NCBI RefSeq assembly: GCF_002105285.1
Contig: NZ_MUHR01000001.1
Location: 434,001 to 498,000, forward strand
Length of the DNA stretch: 64,000 bases
Direction: 5' to 3'
From: Planktotalea arctica
Lineage (GTDB): Bacteria > Pseudomonadota > Alphaproteobacteria > Rhodobacterales > Rhodobacteraceae
Shown: piece after piece, positions 43,881 to 52,658 of the stretch
Layout: the number at the start of each line of letters is the position of its first letter
Position numbering within the stretch: the first letter of the stretch is position 1
The notes under the pieces: model-generated
Told to the model about the DNA's origin: nothing
The model's input: the letters and a program-made list of their open reading frames with translations, nothing else
Databases searched by the model: none
Position numbers and translations under genes: made by a program

Positions 43881-44456
43881 TCAAGGACGGTGATTGATCG
43901 CGCCTGGACGCCAGCGGCCTGCTTCGATGATCGCTTCGGTTACGGAGAGGTTGTCGATGCGCTGGGCAAAGGTTTGATAGCTCTCCAGCCCGCTCGCGCG
44001 TTGCAGCTGGCTGAGCACCACGCCGAAATGGCACACGACGATCAGATCGCTGGTGCAGCTTTGAAGCAACGTATCGACGGCGCCGGAAACGCGGGCGCAC
44101 AGCGCATTCCAGCTTTCGCCGTTTGGCGGAGCGATATCGCCAGGTTGCTCGTAAAAAGCGCGCACATGATCTGGGGCCTCGGTGGAGACATCTTTAAAGC
44201 CGCGGTTTTCCCAATCGCCAAAATTGAATTCGCGCAAGGCCGGATTGTGGGGCAGTCGGGTGCGCGCACTCATGATTGCATTGGCGGTGTCTACGGTGCG
44301 GATAAGGTCGGAGGAAACCACGCGCGCCTGATCGGGAAGATATTTATCAAGCCTCTCAAGGGCACCTGTGTCGGAAAGGTCGGCAGGCAGGTCGGTCCAG
44401 CCGATCATGCCCTTGGCGTGGGTCGGGCCGTGGCGCACAAGGAAAAGCCGCTGCAT
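43881..44456 (-). CDS. cobC: Histidine phosphatase, probable alpha-ribazole phosphatase
   Basis: This 191-residue phosphoglycerate-mutase-fold enzyme has the R-H-G motif in F-L-V-R-H-G-P-T at residues 5-12 and the second catalytic histidine in V-V-C-H-F-G near residue 142. Its gene lies 1 nt after cobU on the same strand, which favours alpha-ribazole-5'-phosphate phosphatase in cobalamin assembly. A generic phosphatase remains possible. Confidence 0.75.
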   Translation of the reverse strand: MQRLFLVRHGPTHAKGMIGWTDLPADLSDTGALERLDKYLPDQARVVSSDLIRTVDTANAIMSARTRLPHNPALREFNFGDWENRGFKDVSTEAPDHVRAFYEQPGDIAPPNGESWNALCARVSGAVDTLLQSCTSDLIVVCHFGVVLSQLQRASGLESYQTFAQRIDNLSVTEAIIEAGRWRPGAINHRP

Positions 44457-44457
44457 G

Positions 44458-44976
44458 TCAAAGTACCCCTTTGAGGATTTGTGGCAGGCCTGCGATCACG
44501 TTGACGACCGCATTTGCCTGCGCTGCGAGACGCTGGTTCAACTCGCCCTGGGCCTGGCGAAAACGGCGCGAAAGCGGATCGGCGGGCACTATCCCAAGGC
44601 CAAGTTCGTTGGTGACTACGACCACATCAGCGCGGCAGTCTGCGATCCCCTGCAGCAAATCTGCTTCGGCTTTTTCCATGTCGCTTTCGTCCATCAGGTG
44701 GTTCATCAGCCACATCGTCGCGCAATCGAGGAGCACGCATTCATCGGCTTTTCGTGCGCTCAATACTTGCTCGGGCGCTATCGGTGCCTCGCGCGTGTCC
44801 CAACCTGCGCCGCGCATGTTCTTGTGTCGCTCGACCTTGCGCTCCATTTCGCGATCTAGCACGCGGGCGGTCGCGACGTAGACGCGGGCCTTTCCTGTGC
44901 GCACGAGCAAATTCTCTGCGTAGGCGGATTTGCCAGAGGCAGCGCCGCCGATCACCAATGTTAGGGTTCCAGACAT
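44458..44976 (-). CDS. cobU: Adenosylcobinamide kinase / guanylyltransferase
   Basis: This 172-residue bifunctional enzyme phosphorylates adenosylcobinamide and attaches GMP before the nucleotide loop is added. Walker A is G-G-A-A-S-G-K-S at residues 9-16. A-E-N-L-L and V-Y-V-A-T-A follow, then R-H-K-N-M-R-G with the histidine that carries GMP by family, and V-V-V-T-N-E-L-G. CobP is the name used in alphaproteobacteria. It serves B12 needed by enzymes such as Ecm in this window. Confidence 0.93.
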   Translation of the reverse strand: MSGTLTLVIGGAASGKSAYAENLLVRTGKARVYVATARVLDREMERKVERHKNMRGAGWDTREAPIAPEQVLSARKADECVLLDCATMWLMNHLMDESDMEKAEADLLQGIADCRADVVVVTNELGLGIVPADPLSRRFRQAQGELNQRLAAQANAVVNVIAGLPQILKGVL

Positions 44977-44991
44977 TTTCGGCGCTCCAAG

Positions 44992-45019
44992 TGATCCGTT
45001 TTGCGCTGACCTGCGTAAC
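44992..45019 (+). promoter_or_regulatory. Candidate RpoE-type promoter for rpoH2
   Basis: TGATCC at 44992-44997 and TAAC at 45016-45019 are 18 bp apart. This resembles, from memory, the group IV RpoE promoters of Rhodobacter that control rpoHII. It lies 68 nt upstream of the sigma-factor start, in the divergent spacer with cobU. Confidence 0.5.
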
Positions 45020-45087
45020 TTTATTATAGCGCGATGAAAACCTCATGCGCTGTGGTCGATGACAAATAAAGTCGTAAGGGGAAGAAC

Positions 45088-45966
45088 ATGGCACTGGATA
45101 ATGTTGGTGACGCGAAGTTCTCACGCAGGGCAATGAAGGCGGAAATGCTGGATGCGGAGACCGAATTGAAATTGGCCTATGCTTGGCGGGACGAGCGGGA
45201 CGAGGCGGCGCTGCACCGCTTGATCACAGCTTACATGCGCCTTGCGATTTCCATGGCCTCCAAGTTTCGTCGCTACGGCGCGCCGATGAATGATCTTATC
45301 CAAGAGGCGGGATTGGGGTTGATGAAAGCGGCGGACAAGTTTGACCCAGACCGCGGCGTGCGTTTTTCAACCTACGCCGTGTGGTGGATCAAAGCCTCGA
45401 TCCAGGATCATGTGATGCGCAACTGGTCGATGGTGCGGACTGGTTCAACATCCTCCCAAAAGTCCTTGTTTTTCAACATGCGTCGCGTGCAGGCGCGCCT
45501 TGAGCGCGAAGCAATGCAGCGTGGCGAAGAGCTTGATCGTCATCAACTGCACCAGATGATCTCGACAGAGATTGGCGTGCCGATGAACGATGTGGAAATG
45601 ATGCACGGACGGTTGTCCGGGTCGGATTTTTCGCTCAATGCGACGCAATCTGTTGAGGATGAGGGGCGTGAGTGGATCGACGCACTTGAAGACGATACCG
45701 CGCAGGCCGAAGAGATCGTGGAAAATTCTCACGATACGGAGCAACTGCGCGCGTGGCTGCTTAATGCGATGAATGCGCTGAACGAGCGCGAGCGCTTTAT
45801 CGTGCGTGAGCGCAAGTTGCTCGACACGCCGCGCACCTTGGAAAGCCTCGGCAACGAGCTTGGCCTGTCCAAAGAGCGGGTGCGCCAGTTAGAAGCCGCG
45901 GCGTTTCAAAAGATGCGCAAGACGCTCGAAGCGCAAAGCAGCGAGGTGCATGCGTTTCTAGCCTAG
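45088..45966 (+). CDS. rpoH2: Alternative sigma factor RpoH, RpoHII type
   Basis: This 292-residue sigma-32 family protein has region 2 core L-I-Q-E-A-G-L-G-L-M-K-A-A-D-K-F-D-P, then F-S-T-Y-A-V-W-W-I-K-A. The RpoH box is S-Q-K-S-L-F-F-N-M-R-R. Region 4 ends in L-S-K-E-R-V-R-Q-L-E. Its N-terminus (M-A-L-D-N-V-G-D) matches, as I recall, the RpoHII branch of Rhodobacterales. That branch acts in singlet-oxygen and oxidative stress under RpoE. The upstream TGATCC/TAAC element supports this. Confidence 0.87.
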   Translation: MALDNVGDAKFSRRAMKAEMLDAETELKLAYAWRDERDEAALHRLITAYMRLAISMASKFRRYGAPMNDLIQEAGLGLMKAADKFDPDRGVRFSTYAVWWIKASIQDHVMRNWSMVRTGSTSSQKSLFFNMRRVQARLEREAMQRGEELDRHQLHQMISTEIGVPMNDVEMMHGRLSGSDFSLNATQSVEDEGREWIDALEDDTAQAEEIVENSHDTEQLRAWLLNAMNALNERERFIVRERKLLDTPRTLESLGNELGLSKERVRQLEAAAFQKMRKTLEAQSSEVHAFLA

Positions 45967-45990
45967 GGTGCAAGAGCTTGTGCCTTGAGC

Positions 45991-46032
45991 GCGCCCCGCA
46001 TAGCTTGTGGTGAAACAGCTTTGGGGCGCTTT
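45991..46032 (+). terminator. Possible terminator between rpoH2 and coaBC
   Basis: Arms GCGCCCC (45991-45997) and GGGGCGC (46023-46029) enclose a 25-nt loop with inner AGCT repeats, followed by a short TTTC tail. The T-tract is weak, so termination may be partial. Confidence 0.4.
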
Positions 46033-46035
46033 CGC

Positions 46036-47232
46036 ATGCTACAGTCCAAACATATCCTTTTGATTATCGGCGGCGGGATCGCTGCCTACAAGTCACTCGA
46101 CCTTATCCGCCGTTTGCGTGAGCGGGGGGCGTCTGTAACGCCAGTCTTGACACGTGCAGGGGGTGAATTTGTGACGCCCTTGTCTGTGTCTGCGCTGGCC
46201 GGCGCCGAAGTGCACCGCGACTTGTTCGATCTGACCAAAGAGGCGGAGATGGGGCACATTCAATTGTCGCGCTCTGCAGATTTGCTGGTGGTGGCCCCGG
46301 GCACGGCTGATTTGATGGCTAAGATGGCGCAGGGGCGGGCGGATGATCTAGCGTCAACGCTGCTTCTTGCTACAGATACTCCGATGCTCCTCGCGCCCTC
46401 GATGAACGTGCGCATGTGGGATCATCCGGCGACGCAGCGCAATGTCGCGACCTTGAAAGGGGACGGTGTTTCATTTGTCGGCCCCAATGAGGGCGACATG
46501 GCCTGCGGTGAATTCGGGCCGGGGCGCATGGCAGAGCCGATGGAAATTGTCGCAGCGATTGAGGCGGCTTTTGCGCAAGGGCCGTTGAAGGGCAAGCGTG
46601 TGCTTGTGACCTCAGGGCCAACGCATGAGCCGATTGATCCGGTGCGTTACATCGCGAACCGATCCTCTGGCGCGCAGGGTACGGCGATTGGCGCGGCTTT
46701 GGCGCGGCTCGGGGCCGAGGTTATTTTTGTGACAGGGCCTGCGGATGTTGCACCGCCAAGCGGTGTTGAGGTGGTGCAAGTGCAAAGTGCGGCTGAAATG
46801 CTGTCTGCTGTCGAGGCAGCTTTGCCCGTGGACGCAGGTGTGTTTGCAGCGGCGGTAGCGGATTGGCGGGTGGCCTCTTCGAGTGCCTCAAAAATTAAGA
46901 AAAAGGACGGCAAACTGCCGGTTCTGGAGTTTGCAGAGAACCCCGATATTTTGGCGAAGGTGAGCCAGATGGAGGTCGGTCGGCCAAAGCTGATTGTTGG
47001 ATTTGCTGCAGAAACGGACGATGTGCTGGCCAATGCGGCGGCCAAGCGCAAGCGCAAGGGCTGTGATTGGATCGTGGCCAATGATGTCTCGCCCGAGACA
47101 GGGATCATGGGTGGCCCTGAGAATCATGTGGTGCTGATTACCGAGGGTGGTTCCGAGGATTGGCCGCGTATGGGTAAGGATGCGGTGGCCGAGAGGTTGG
47201 CGCTTAAAATTGCCGATGCTTTGAATGGTTGA
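46036..47232 (+). CDS. coaBC: Bifunctional phosphopantothenoylcysteine decarboxylase / phosphopantothenate-cysteine ligase
   Basis: This is 398 residues from ATG 46036; an upstream TTG at 45985 would run across a hairpin. The N-terminal flavoprotein (CoaC) has I-G-G-G-I-A-A-Y-K-S near residue 10 and P-S-M-N-V-R-M-W near 123. The C-terminal ligase (CoaB) starts V-T-S-G-P-T-H-E-P-I-D-P-V-R and N-R-S-S-G. Together they convert 4'-phosphopantothenate plus cysteine to 4'-phosphopantetheine, for coenzyme A. dut follows 43 nt later, the common coaBC-dut pair. Confidence 0.95.
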   Translation: MLQSKHILLIIGGGIAAYKSLDLIRRLRERGASVTPVLTRAGGEFVTPLSVSALAGAEVHRDLFDLTKEAEMGHIQLSRSADLLVVAPGTADLMAKMAQGRADDLASTLLLATDTPMLLAPSMNVRMWDHPATQRNVATLKGDGVSFVGPNEGDMACGEFGPGRMAEPMEIVAAIEAAFAQGPLKGKRVLVTSGPTHEPIDPVRYIANRSSGAQGTAIGAALARLGAEVIFVTGPADVAPPSGVEVVQVQSAAEMLSAVEAALPVDAGVFAAAVADWRVASSSASKIKKKDGKLPVLEFAENPDILAKVSQMEVGRPKLIVGFAAETDDVLANAAAKRKRKGCDWIVANDVSPETGIMGGPENHVVLITEGGSEDWPRMGKDAVAERLALKIADALNG

Positions 47233-47275
47233 GAGCCTTGGATTTGAGTTTATTTGGCAATGAAGTGGATGGGCT

Positions 47276-47728
47276 GTGCGCATAGAAGTCATTTGGGAGA
47301 TCGGTGCGGATCAAAGTCTGGGACTGCCGTTTTATGCGAGCGCTGGTGCTGCTGGCGCAGATTTGCGTGCGAATTTCGCGGATCAAGGCGAGGTGGTATT
47401 GCAAGCAGGCGGGCGCGTTTTGGTGCCAACGGGTTTGAGGATTGCCATTCCAGAGGGTTTCGAGGTGCAGCTGCGTCCGCGCTCTGGTCTGGCGTTGAAG
47501 CATGGGATTACCTTGGCCAATAGTCCGGGTACAATTGACAGTGATTATCGCGGCCCGCTTGGGGTGATTGTGATGAACGCGGGGACGGGGGCGTTTGTGA
47601 TTTCGCACGGTATGCGCATTGCGCAAATGGTGGTGGCCCCTGTTGTGCGGGGGCGTTTTGATCTGGTGCAAGCCTTGAGCGAGACTGCGCGCGGTGTGGG
47701 TGGTTTCGGTTCGACGGGGCGCGGCTGA
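47276..47728 (+). CDS. dut: Deoxyuridine 5'-triphosphate nucleotidohydrolase (dUTPase)
   Basis: This 150-residue trimeric dUTPase is from GTG 47276. Its five motifs are visible: A-G-A-D-L-R-A (I), [10 protein letters not shown] (II), G-x-I-D-S-D-Y-R-G (III), R-I-A-Q-M-V (IV) and the C-terminal G-V-G-G-F-G-S-T-G (V). It cleaves dUTP to dUMP and pyrophosphate. Its stop shares one base with the next start. Confidence 0.95.
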   Translation: MRIEVIWEIGADQSLGLPFYASAGAAGADLRANFADQGEVVLQAGGRVLVPTGLRIAIPEGFEVQLRPRSGLALKHGITLANSPGTIDSDYRGPLGVIVMNAGTGAFVISHGMRIAQMVVAPVVRGRFDLVQALSETARGVGGFGSTGRG

Positions 47729-48765
47729 TGTTTTTGGTCTTAACCGTAGCAGCGGGTATTTACGCGCTGGGCGCATTGATGGGCGCACCAAAGGCGCAGC
47801 GCTGGGTGTTGATAGGCGTGTTGATCGTGGCGGTCATCGGCGTGCTGTTCGTTTTTCCCGAAGAGCACGCGCTTAGGGCGGCATTTGGCGGCACGCCTGC
47901 GCCCTATCTTTTGTTGCTCGGATTTGCGGGTTTGGTGGCCCTCTATCGGTTTGCGCTGAGTGCCTTGCGCAGTAAAGCCGTTGGTGAAGAGGCTGCGCGG
48001 GAGGTTCCGAAGACAGGCAGTTTCGGGCCAGAGGAATTAGAGCGCTATGCGCGTCACATCGTGTTGCGCGAAATCGGCGGTCCGGGTCAGAAGAAGTTGA
48101 AGAACGCCAAGGTTCTGGTGATTGGTGCGGGTGGGCTTGGCGCGCCTGCGCTTCAATATCTTGCAGCGGCGGGGGTAGGCATGATCGGGGTGATTGACGA
48201 TGATGTCGTCGAGAACGCCAACTTGCAAAGGCAGGTCATCCACCGCGATCAGGACATTGGGACACCCAAAGTTTTCTCGGCGCAAAACGCGATGCTGGCG
48301 CAGAACCCCTATGTCATGGTGCGTCCTTATCATCGCCGATTGGGCGAGGATATCGCGCGTGAATTGTTCAGCGAATATGATTTGGTCCTCGACGGCACCG
48401 ACAATTTCGAAACACGCTACCTTGCGAACCGCACAGCCGCCGCACTTGGCAAGCCGTTGATTTCAGGGGCGCTGAGCCAATGGGAGGGGCAGCTTAGCGT
48501 GTTCGATCCGGCCAATGGAACACCCTGTTATCAATGTATTTTCCCTGAGGCCCCCGCTGACGGGCTTGCGCCGCCTTGCTCGGAGGCGGGTGTCGTGGGG
48601 CCCCTGCCCGGTGTGATCGGCGCAATGATGGCGCAAGAGGCGATCAAGCTGATCACGGGGGCGGGCAGTGTGCTGCGCAGTGAAATGCTGATCTATGACG
48701 GGCTTTATGGTGAGACCCGAAAAATGACGCTGAAGCCACGCGAAAATTGTCCGGTCTGTGGTTAA
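47728..48765 (+). CDS. moeB: ThiF/MoeB-type adenylating enzyme with N-terminal membrane segments
   Basis: This 345-residue protein has an E1-like domain from about residue 101. It has V-I-G-A-G-G-L-G-A-P-A-L (131-142) as the nucleotide loop, D-G-T-D-N-F-E-T-R-Y, and the likely catalytic Cys in P-P-C-S-E-A-G. Zinc pairs are C-Y-Q-C and C-P-V-C. MoeB or ThiF enzymes adenylate the C-terminus of MoaD or ThiS. Residues 1-80 are unusual: about three hydrophobic segments (near 1-18, 25-43, 58-80), so the enzyme should be membrane-bound. No moaD or thiS is adjacent, so the partner is open. It overlaps dut by one base. Confidence 0.85.
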   Translation: MFLVLTVAAGIYALGALMGAPKAQRWVLIGVLIVAVIGVLFVFPEEHALRAAFGGTPAPYLLLLGFAGLVALYRFALSALRSKAVGEEAAREVPKTGSFGPEELERYARHIVLREIGGPGQKKLKNAKVLVIGAGGLGAPALQYLAAAGVGMIGVIDDDVVENANLQRQVIHRDQDIGTPKVFSAQNAMLAQNPYVMVRPYHRRLGEDIARELFSEYDLVLDGTDNFETRYLANRTAAALGKPLISGALSQWEGQLSVFDPANGTPCYQCIFPEAPADGLAPPCSEAGVVGPLPGVIGAMMAQEAIKLITGAGSVLRSEMLIYDGLYGETRKMTLKPRENCPVCG

Positions 48766-48856
48766 CTCTCTGCGCTCGCGCAATGTCAAAATAGATAATC
48801 TTGCGATTTCAAAACTCTGCGCCATAGTGATCGCAATCAACATAGGGAGAGACCTG

Positions 48857-49651
48857 ATGAAATTGACAACAACCCTCGCCGCCCTTGGTTTTGCTGCGTT
48901 GGCGAGCGTCGCAACTGCGGGCGGGCACTTGCCCGACCTTGACGGGCGCGAAGTCGTCGTGGTGACGGAAAACGCCTATCCGCCGCTGCAGTTCATTGAG
49001 CCGGGCACAGGTAACGCGATTGGCTGGGAATATGACGCGGTGGCAGAGATCGCCAAACGCATCAACATCACCGTCGCTTATGAGAATATCTCGTGGGATG
49101 CGATGATCGCAGCAGTCAGCCAGGGCCAGTTCGACATGGGCATGACTGGGATTACGATCCGCGAGGACCGTAAGGAAAAGGTGGATTTTTCGGATAAATA
49201 CATGACCTCTGAAATGGTCATGCTGGTGCGCGGCGACGAGGAGCGTTTTGACGATGCCAAGAGCTTTGCCGCCAATGCCGATCTGATGATGGCGGCGCAG
49301 CCCGGCACGACGCCTTTCTACGTCGGCGTTTATGACGTGCTCGATGGTGATGAAGCCAATCCGCGCATTCAACTGATGGAGACCTTTGGCGCGACGGTAC
49401 AAGCCCTGCGCACGGGCGACGTCGATCTGGTGTTGACCGATGGTACGGCTGGTAACGGCTATGTCGAGGCGTCGGATGGCGGTCTCAAGATCATCGGTGA
49501 AAAGCTGGGCACGGAAGACTTCGGGTTCATCTTTCCCAAAGGTAGTGATCTGGTCGAGGCGATGAACGCGGCAATCGCGGATATGACCGCAGATGGCACG
49601 ATCGAGGCGCTGAACAAAAAATGGTTCCTTGATTATAAATTGGGTGGTTGA
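48857..49651 (+). CDS. Amino-acid ABC transporter substrate-binding protein
   Basis: This is 264 residues from ATG 48857, with GGGAGAGACCTG upstream; the frame extends 33 codons further 5'. A signal peptide ends near A-T-A-G-G. The type II binding fold starts V-V-T-E-N-A-Y-P-P-L-Q-F and has G-W-E-Y-D-A-V-A-E-I, with F-D-M-G-M-T-G-I-T-I-R-E-D-R-K around the ligand arginine. The PAAT family binds polar or cationic amino acids. A permease gene follows after a double hairpin. No ATPase gene is present nearby. Confidence 0.9.
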   Translation: MKLTTTLAALGFAALASVATAGGHLPDLDGREVVVVTENAYPPLQFIEPGTGNAIGWEYDAVAEIAKRINITVAYENISWDAMIAAVSQGQFDMGMTGITIREDRKEKVDFSDKYMTSEMVMLVRGDEERFDDAKSFAANADLMMAAQPGTTPFYVGVYDVLDGDEANPRIQLMETFGATVQALRTGDVDLVLTDGTAGNGYVEASDGGLKIIGEKLGTEDFGFIFPKGSDLVEAMNAAIADMTADGTIEALNKKWFLDYKLGG

Positions 49652-49663
49652 TCAACCACTTAC

Positions 49664-49693
49664 AAAGGCGCCCTTGATCTGGGCGCCTTTTTT
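49664..49693 (+). terminator. Hairpin between binding-protein and permease genes
   Basis: A perfect 10-bp stem AAAGGCGCCC/GGGCGCCTTT with a 7-nt loop ends in T6. It is preceded by a 16-bp palindrome across the stop codon (49644-49659). It probably acts as an attenuator. Confidence 0.85.
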
Positions 49694-49711
49694 ACGGATT
49701 GCGCGGCGCTG

Positions 49712-50506
49712 ATGATACCCTCCCCACAACAAGACAAGGATTTCCCGTGGTGGCTGGTTGTGGCTGGCGCGATCGGGGCGTTTTTCCTCTACCGCATTGT
49801 CACGGATGATCTGCATGCACAAATCCTTGGAACGCTGAGCAAAGGGGTCAGGGTCACGATCTTCGTGACGCTGGTCGGCTTTGCCCTGGCCTCAGTGCTA
49901 GGGCTATTGCTCGCCCTCGGTGCCATGTCGAAATTTCTGGTGGTGCGGCAAATCACGCGGTTCTACGTAGAAATTGTGCGTGGCATTCCGATGATGGTTT
50001 TGCTGCTTTACGTGGCCTTCGTTCTGGCCCCTGCGCTGGTGGCTTTTCGCAATTATCTTGGGGATTTCATTGGCCTCGATGCGATCCGCATGCGTGATTT
50101 TCCGCTGCTGTGGCGGGCGATAATTGCGCTGATGATCGGCTACTCCGCCTTTATTGCAGAGGTGTTTCGCGCAGGTCTGCAAGCGGTGGATCCCGGCCAG
50201 ATCGAGGCGGCCAATGCGCTGGGCCTCAGCCGCTGGCAGCGGTTTCGCCTTGTGGTGTTGCCCCAAGCAATCCGCATGATTCTGCCGCCACTGGGCAATG
50301 ATTTCATCGCAATGATTAAGGATAGCTCGCTCGTGTCGGTGCTTGGCGTGCTAGATGTAACACAGCTTGGCAAAGTCACCGCTGCAGGCAATTTTCGCTA
50401 TTTCGAAACCTATAATGTGGTTGCGCTGGTCTATTTGTTCATGACCATCGGTCTGTCGCTGCTGCTGCGCCGTCTTGAGGCGCATTTGCGCTCCAAGCAG
50501 GGCTAG
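49712..50506 (+). CDS. Amino-acid ABC transporter permease
   Basis: This 264-residue HisM/GlnP-type permease has about five helices. The loop E-I-V-R-G-I-P-M-M-V-L-L and the coupling motif E-A-A-N-A-L-G-L-S-R-W-Q-R-F are the family signatures. It forms the inner-membrane channel for the binding protein encoded just upstream. The usual ATP-binding gene is missing here, so the ATPase must be supplied from another locus. An M3 peptidase gene follows after 45 nt. Confidence 0.9.
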   Translation: MIPSPQQDKDFPWWLVVAGAIGAFFLYRIVTDDLHAQILGTLSKGVRVTIFVTLVGFALASVLGLLLALGAMSKFLVVRQITRFYVEIVRGIPMMVLLLYVAFVLAPALVAFRNYLGDFIGLDAIRMRDFPLLWRAIIALMIGYSAFIAEVFRAGLQAVDPGQIEAANALGLSRWQRFRLVVLPQAIRMILPPLGNDFIAMIKDSSLVSVLGVLDVTQLGKVTAAGNFRYFETYNVVALVYLFMTIGLSLLLRRLEAHLRSKQG

Positions 50507-50551
50507 AAACTCGCCTGCACGCAGCTTAAGTCTAGCGCAAAGGAGAGCTAA

Positions 50552-52573
50552 ATGACCAATCCCCTGCTCCAAGACTGGACGACCCCGTTTCAAATCGCGC
50601 CTTTCGCCGAGATAGAGGACGAGCATTTCGCCCCTGCGCTTGACGCGGCACTCAGCGCGCATCTGGCCGAGATCGAGGTGATTGCATCACGCGTGGATGC
50701 GCCGACGTTCGATAATACCATCGAGGCGCTTGAGGGCGCGGGTGCGGCGCTCGACAAGGTGCTCTCTGTCTTCTTTTCGCTCGCAGGCGCGGATAGCACG
50801 CCCAAGCGTCAGGAATTGCAGCGTGATTTCTCGCCGCTGCTTTCTGCGCATAGCTCGGCGATCTACGCCAATATCGCGCTGTTCCAGCGGATCGAAACGC
50901 TCTGGGATGCGCGCGACACGCTCGATCTGAACGACGAACAGGCGCGCGTTTTGATGCTCACGCGGCGCAGCTTCATTCGTGCTGGCTCTGCTTTGACGGG
51001 GGCTGAGGCGGATGAAATGAAAGAGGTTAAATCGCGTCTCGCTGTTCTGGGAACGCAGTTCGTCCAGAACTTGCTCAAGGATGAATCCGTATGGTTCATG
51101 CCATTGTCGGACGAAGCTTTGACAGAATTGCCCGACTTCGTGCAAGACGCCGCGCGCGCCGCTGGTGAGGAAAAGAACGCAGGCGGCGCGGTGGTCACGC
51201 TCTCGCGCTCGTTGATCGTGCCGTTCTTGCAGTTCAGCCCACGGCGCGATTTGCGCGAAAAGGCTTATAATGCTTGGGCCGCGCGCGGGGCCAATGGCGG
51301 GGAAACCGACAATCGGGGGATTGCAGGCGAGACGCTGAAACTGCGCGAGACGCGCGCAAAGCTGCTCGGCTATCCCGATTTCGCCCATTACAAGCTCGAA
51401 ACCGAAATGGCAGGCACGCCTGATGCGGCGCGTGATTTGCTTATGCAAGTCTGGCAACCCGCCAAGCAACACGCGCAAAAGGATGCCGCCATCTTGGAGG
51501 AAATGCTCCATGCCGATGGCATCAAGGGGCTGCTGGAGCCTTGGGATTGGCGTTATTATTCAGAGCAACGCCGCAAGGCAGAGCATGATCTGGACGAGGC
51601 AGAGTTAAAGCCGTACCTGCAACTCGACCGGATGATCGAGGCGAGCTTTTCCTGCGCCACGCGCCTGTTCGGCCTTGAATTTGCGCCGCTGGATTTACCA
51701 CTTTACCATAACGATTGCCGCGCTTGGGAGGTCATGAGAGACGGTACGCATGTTGCGGTCTTCATTGGCGATTACTTTGCGCGTGGCTCCAAACGCTCTG
51801 GCGCGTGGTGCTCTGCGATGCGCGGGCAGGCGAAGAAACCCGCCAAACAAACCCCGATCGTCATAAATGTGTGCAACTTCGCCAAACCCTCCAGCGGAAA
51901 ACCCGCGCTGCTCAGCTATGACGACGCACGCACGCTGTTCCACGAATTTGGGCATGCGCTGCACCAGATGCTCTCTGATGTGGACTACGAGAGCGTGTCG
52001 GGCACCTGCGTCGCGCGCGATTTCGTCGAATTGCCCAGTCAACTCTACGAGCACTGGTTAGAAGTCCCCGAGGTGCTCGCTGAATTTGCCACGCACGCAC
52101 AAACGGGCGAGCCGATGCCGCAGGCGCTGCTCGACAAAGTGCTCGGTGCGGCGACCTATGATATGGGCTTTTCTACCGTTGAATACGTCGCTTCTGCGCT
52201 GGTCGATCTGGCCTTCCACGAGGGCAATGCGCCTGACGATCCGATGCAGAAACAGGCGGAAGTCCTTGCCAAAATCGGGATGCCCCGCGCCATCGGCATG
52301 CGCCACGCGACGCCGCAATTTGCGCATGTCTTCGCGGGGGACGGTTATTCCAGCGGGTACTACAGCTATATGTGGTCCGAAGTGATGGACGCGGACGCCT
52401 TCGAGGCGTTCGAGGAGGCGGGCGATCCGTTTGACAGCGCCACCGCCAAGCGCCTTGCGGATACCGTCTTAAGTTCTGGTGGCTCTAAGGATGCGACAGA
52501 GCTTTATCTGGCCTTTCGCGGACGCATGCCCGGGGTTGAGGCATTGCTCAAAGGGCGCGGCCTAGCCGCCTGA
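50552..52573 (+). CDS. M3 family oligopeptidase (OpdA/Dcp type)
   Basis: This 673-residue zinc peptidase has the catalytic motif F-H-E-F-G-H-A-L-H near residue 465, with the third ligand glutamate further on. The C-terminal Y-S-S-G-Y-Y-S-Y-M-W-S is typical of the family's substrate site. The length suits oligopeptidase A or dipeptidyl carboxypeptidase, which degrade short peptides in the cytoplasm. I cannot separate the two. The ribosome site AAGGAG precedes the ATG. It may share a transcript with the amino-acid permease. Confidence 0.92.
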   Translation: MTNPLLQDWTTPFQIAPFAEIEDEHFAPALDAALSAHLAEIEVIASRVDAPTFDNTIEALEGAGAALDKVLSVFFSLAGADSTPKRQELQRDFSPLLSAHSSAIYANIALFQRIETLWDARDTLDLNDEQARVLMLTRRSFIRAGSALTGAEADEMKEVKSRLAVLGTQFVQNLLKDESVWFMPLSDEALTELPDFVQDAARAAGEEKNAGGAVVTLSRSLIVPFLQFSPRRDLREKAYNAWAARGANGGETDNRGIAGETLKLRETRAKLLGYPDFAHYKLETEMAGTPDAARDLLMQVWQPAKQHAQKDAAILEEMLHADGIKGLLEPWDWRYYSEQRRKAEHDLDEAELKPYLQLDRMIEASFSCATRLFGLEFAPLDLPLYHNDCRAWEVMRDGTHVAVFIGDYFARGSKRSGAWCSAMRGQAKKPAKQTPIVINVCNFAKPSSGKPALLSYDDARTLFHEFGHALHQMLSDVDYESVSGTCVARDFVELPSQLYEHWLEVPEVLAEFATHAQTGEPMPQALLDKVLGAATYDMGFSTVEYVASALVDLAFHEGNAPDDPMQKQAEVLAKIGMPRAIGMRHATPQFAHVFAGDGYSSGYYSYMWSEVMDADAFEAFEEAGDPFDSATAKRLADTVLSSGGSKDATELYLAFRGRMPGVEALLKGRGLAA

Positions 52574-52578
52574 CCAAC

Positions 52579-52614
52579 GCGCGTTAACCCTAACAGCGAT
52601 TAAGGTTAACGCGC
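52579..52614. terminator. Long hairpin between convergent genes
   Basis: Perfect 11-nt arms, GCGCGTTAACC and GGTTAACGCGC, continue past one mismatch into TAA/TTA around loop CAGCGA. There is no T-tract on either strand, so it may be a 3'-end stabiliser or protein site rather than a true terminator. Confidence 0.45.
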
Positions 52615-52658
52615 CACGCTCCGCTTCATCTTGCCCTTTAAACTCAAATCCCGCAGCC

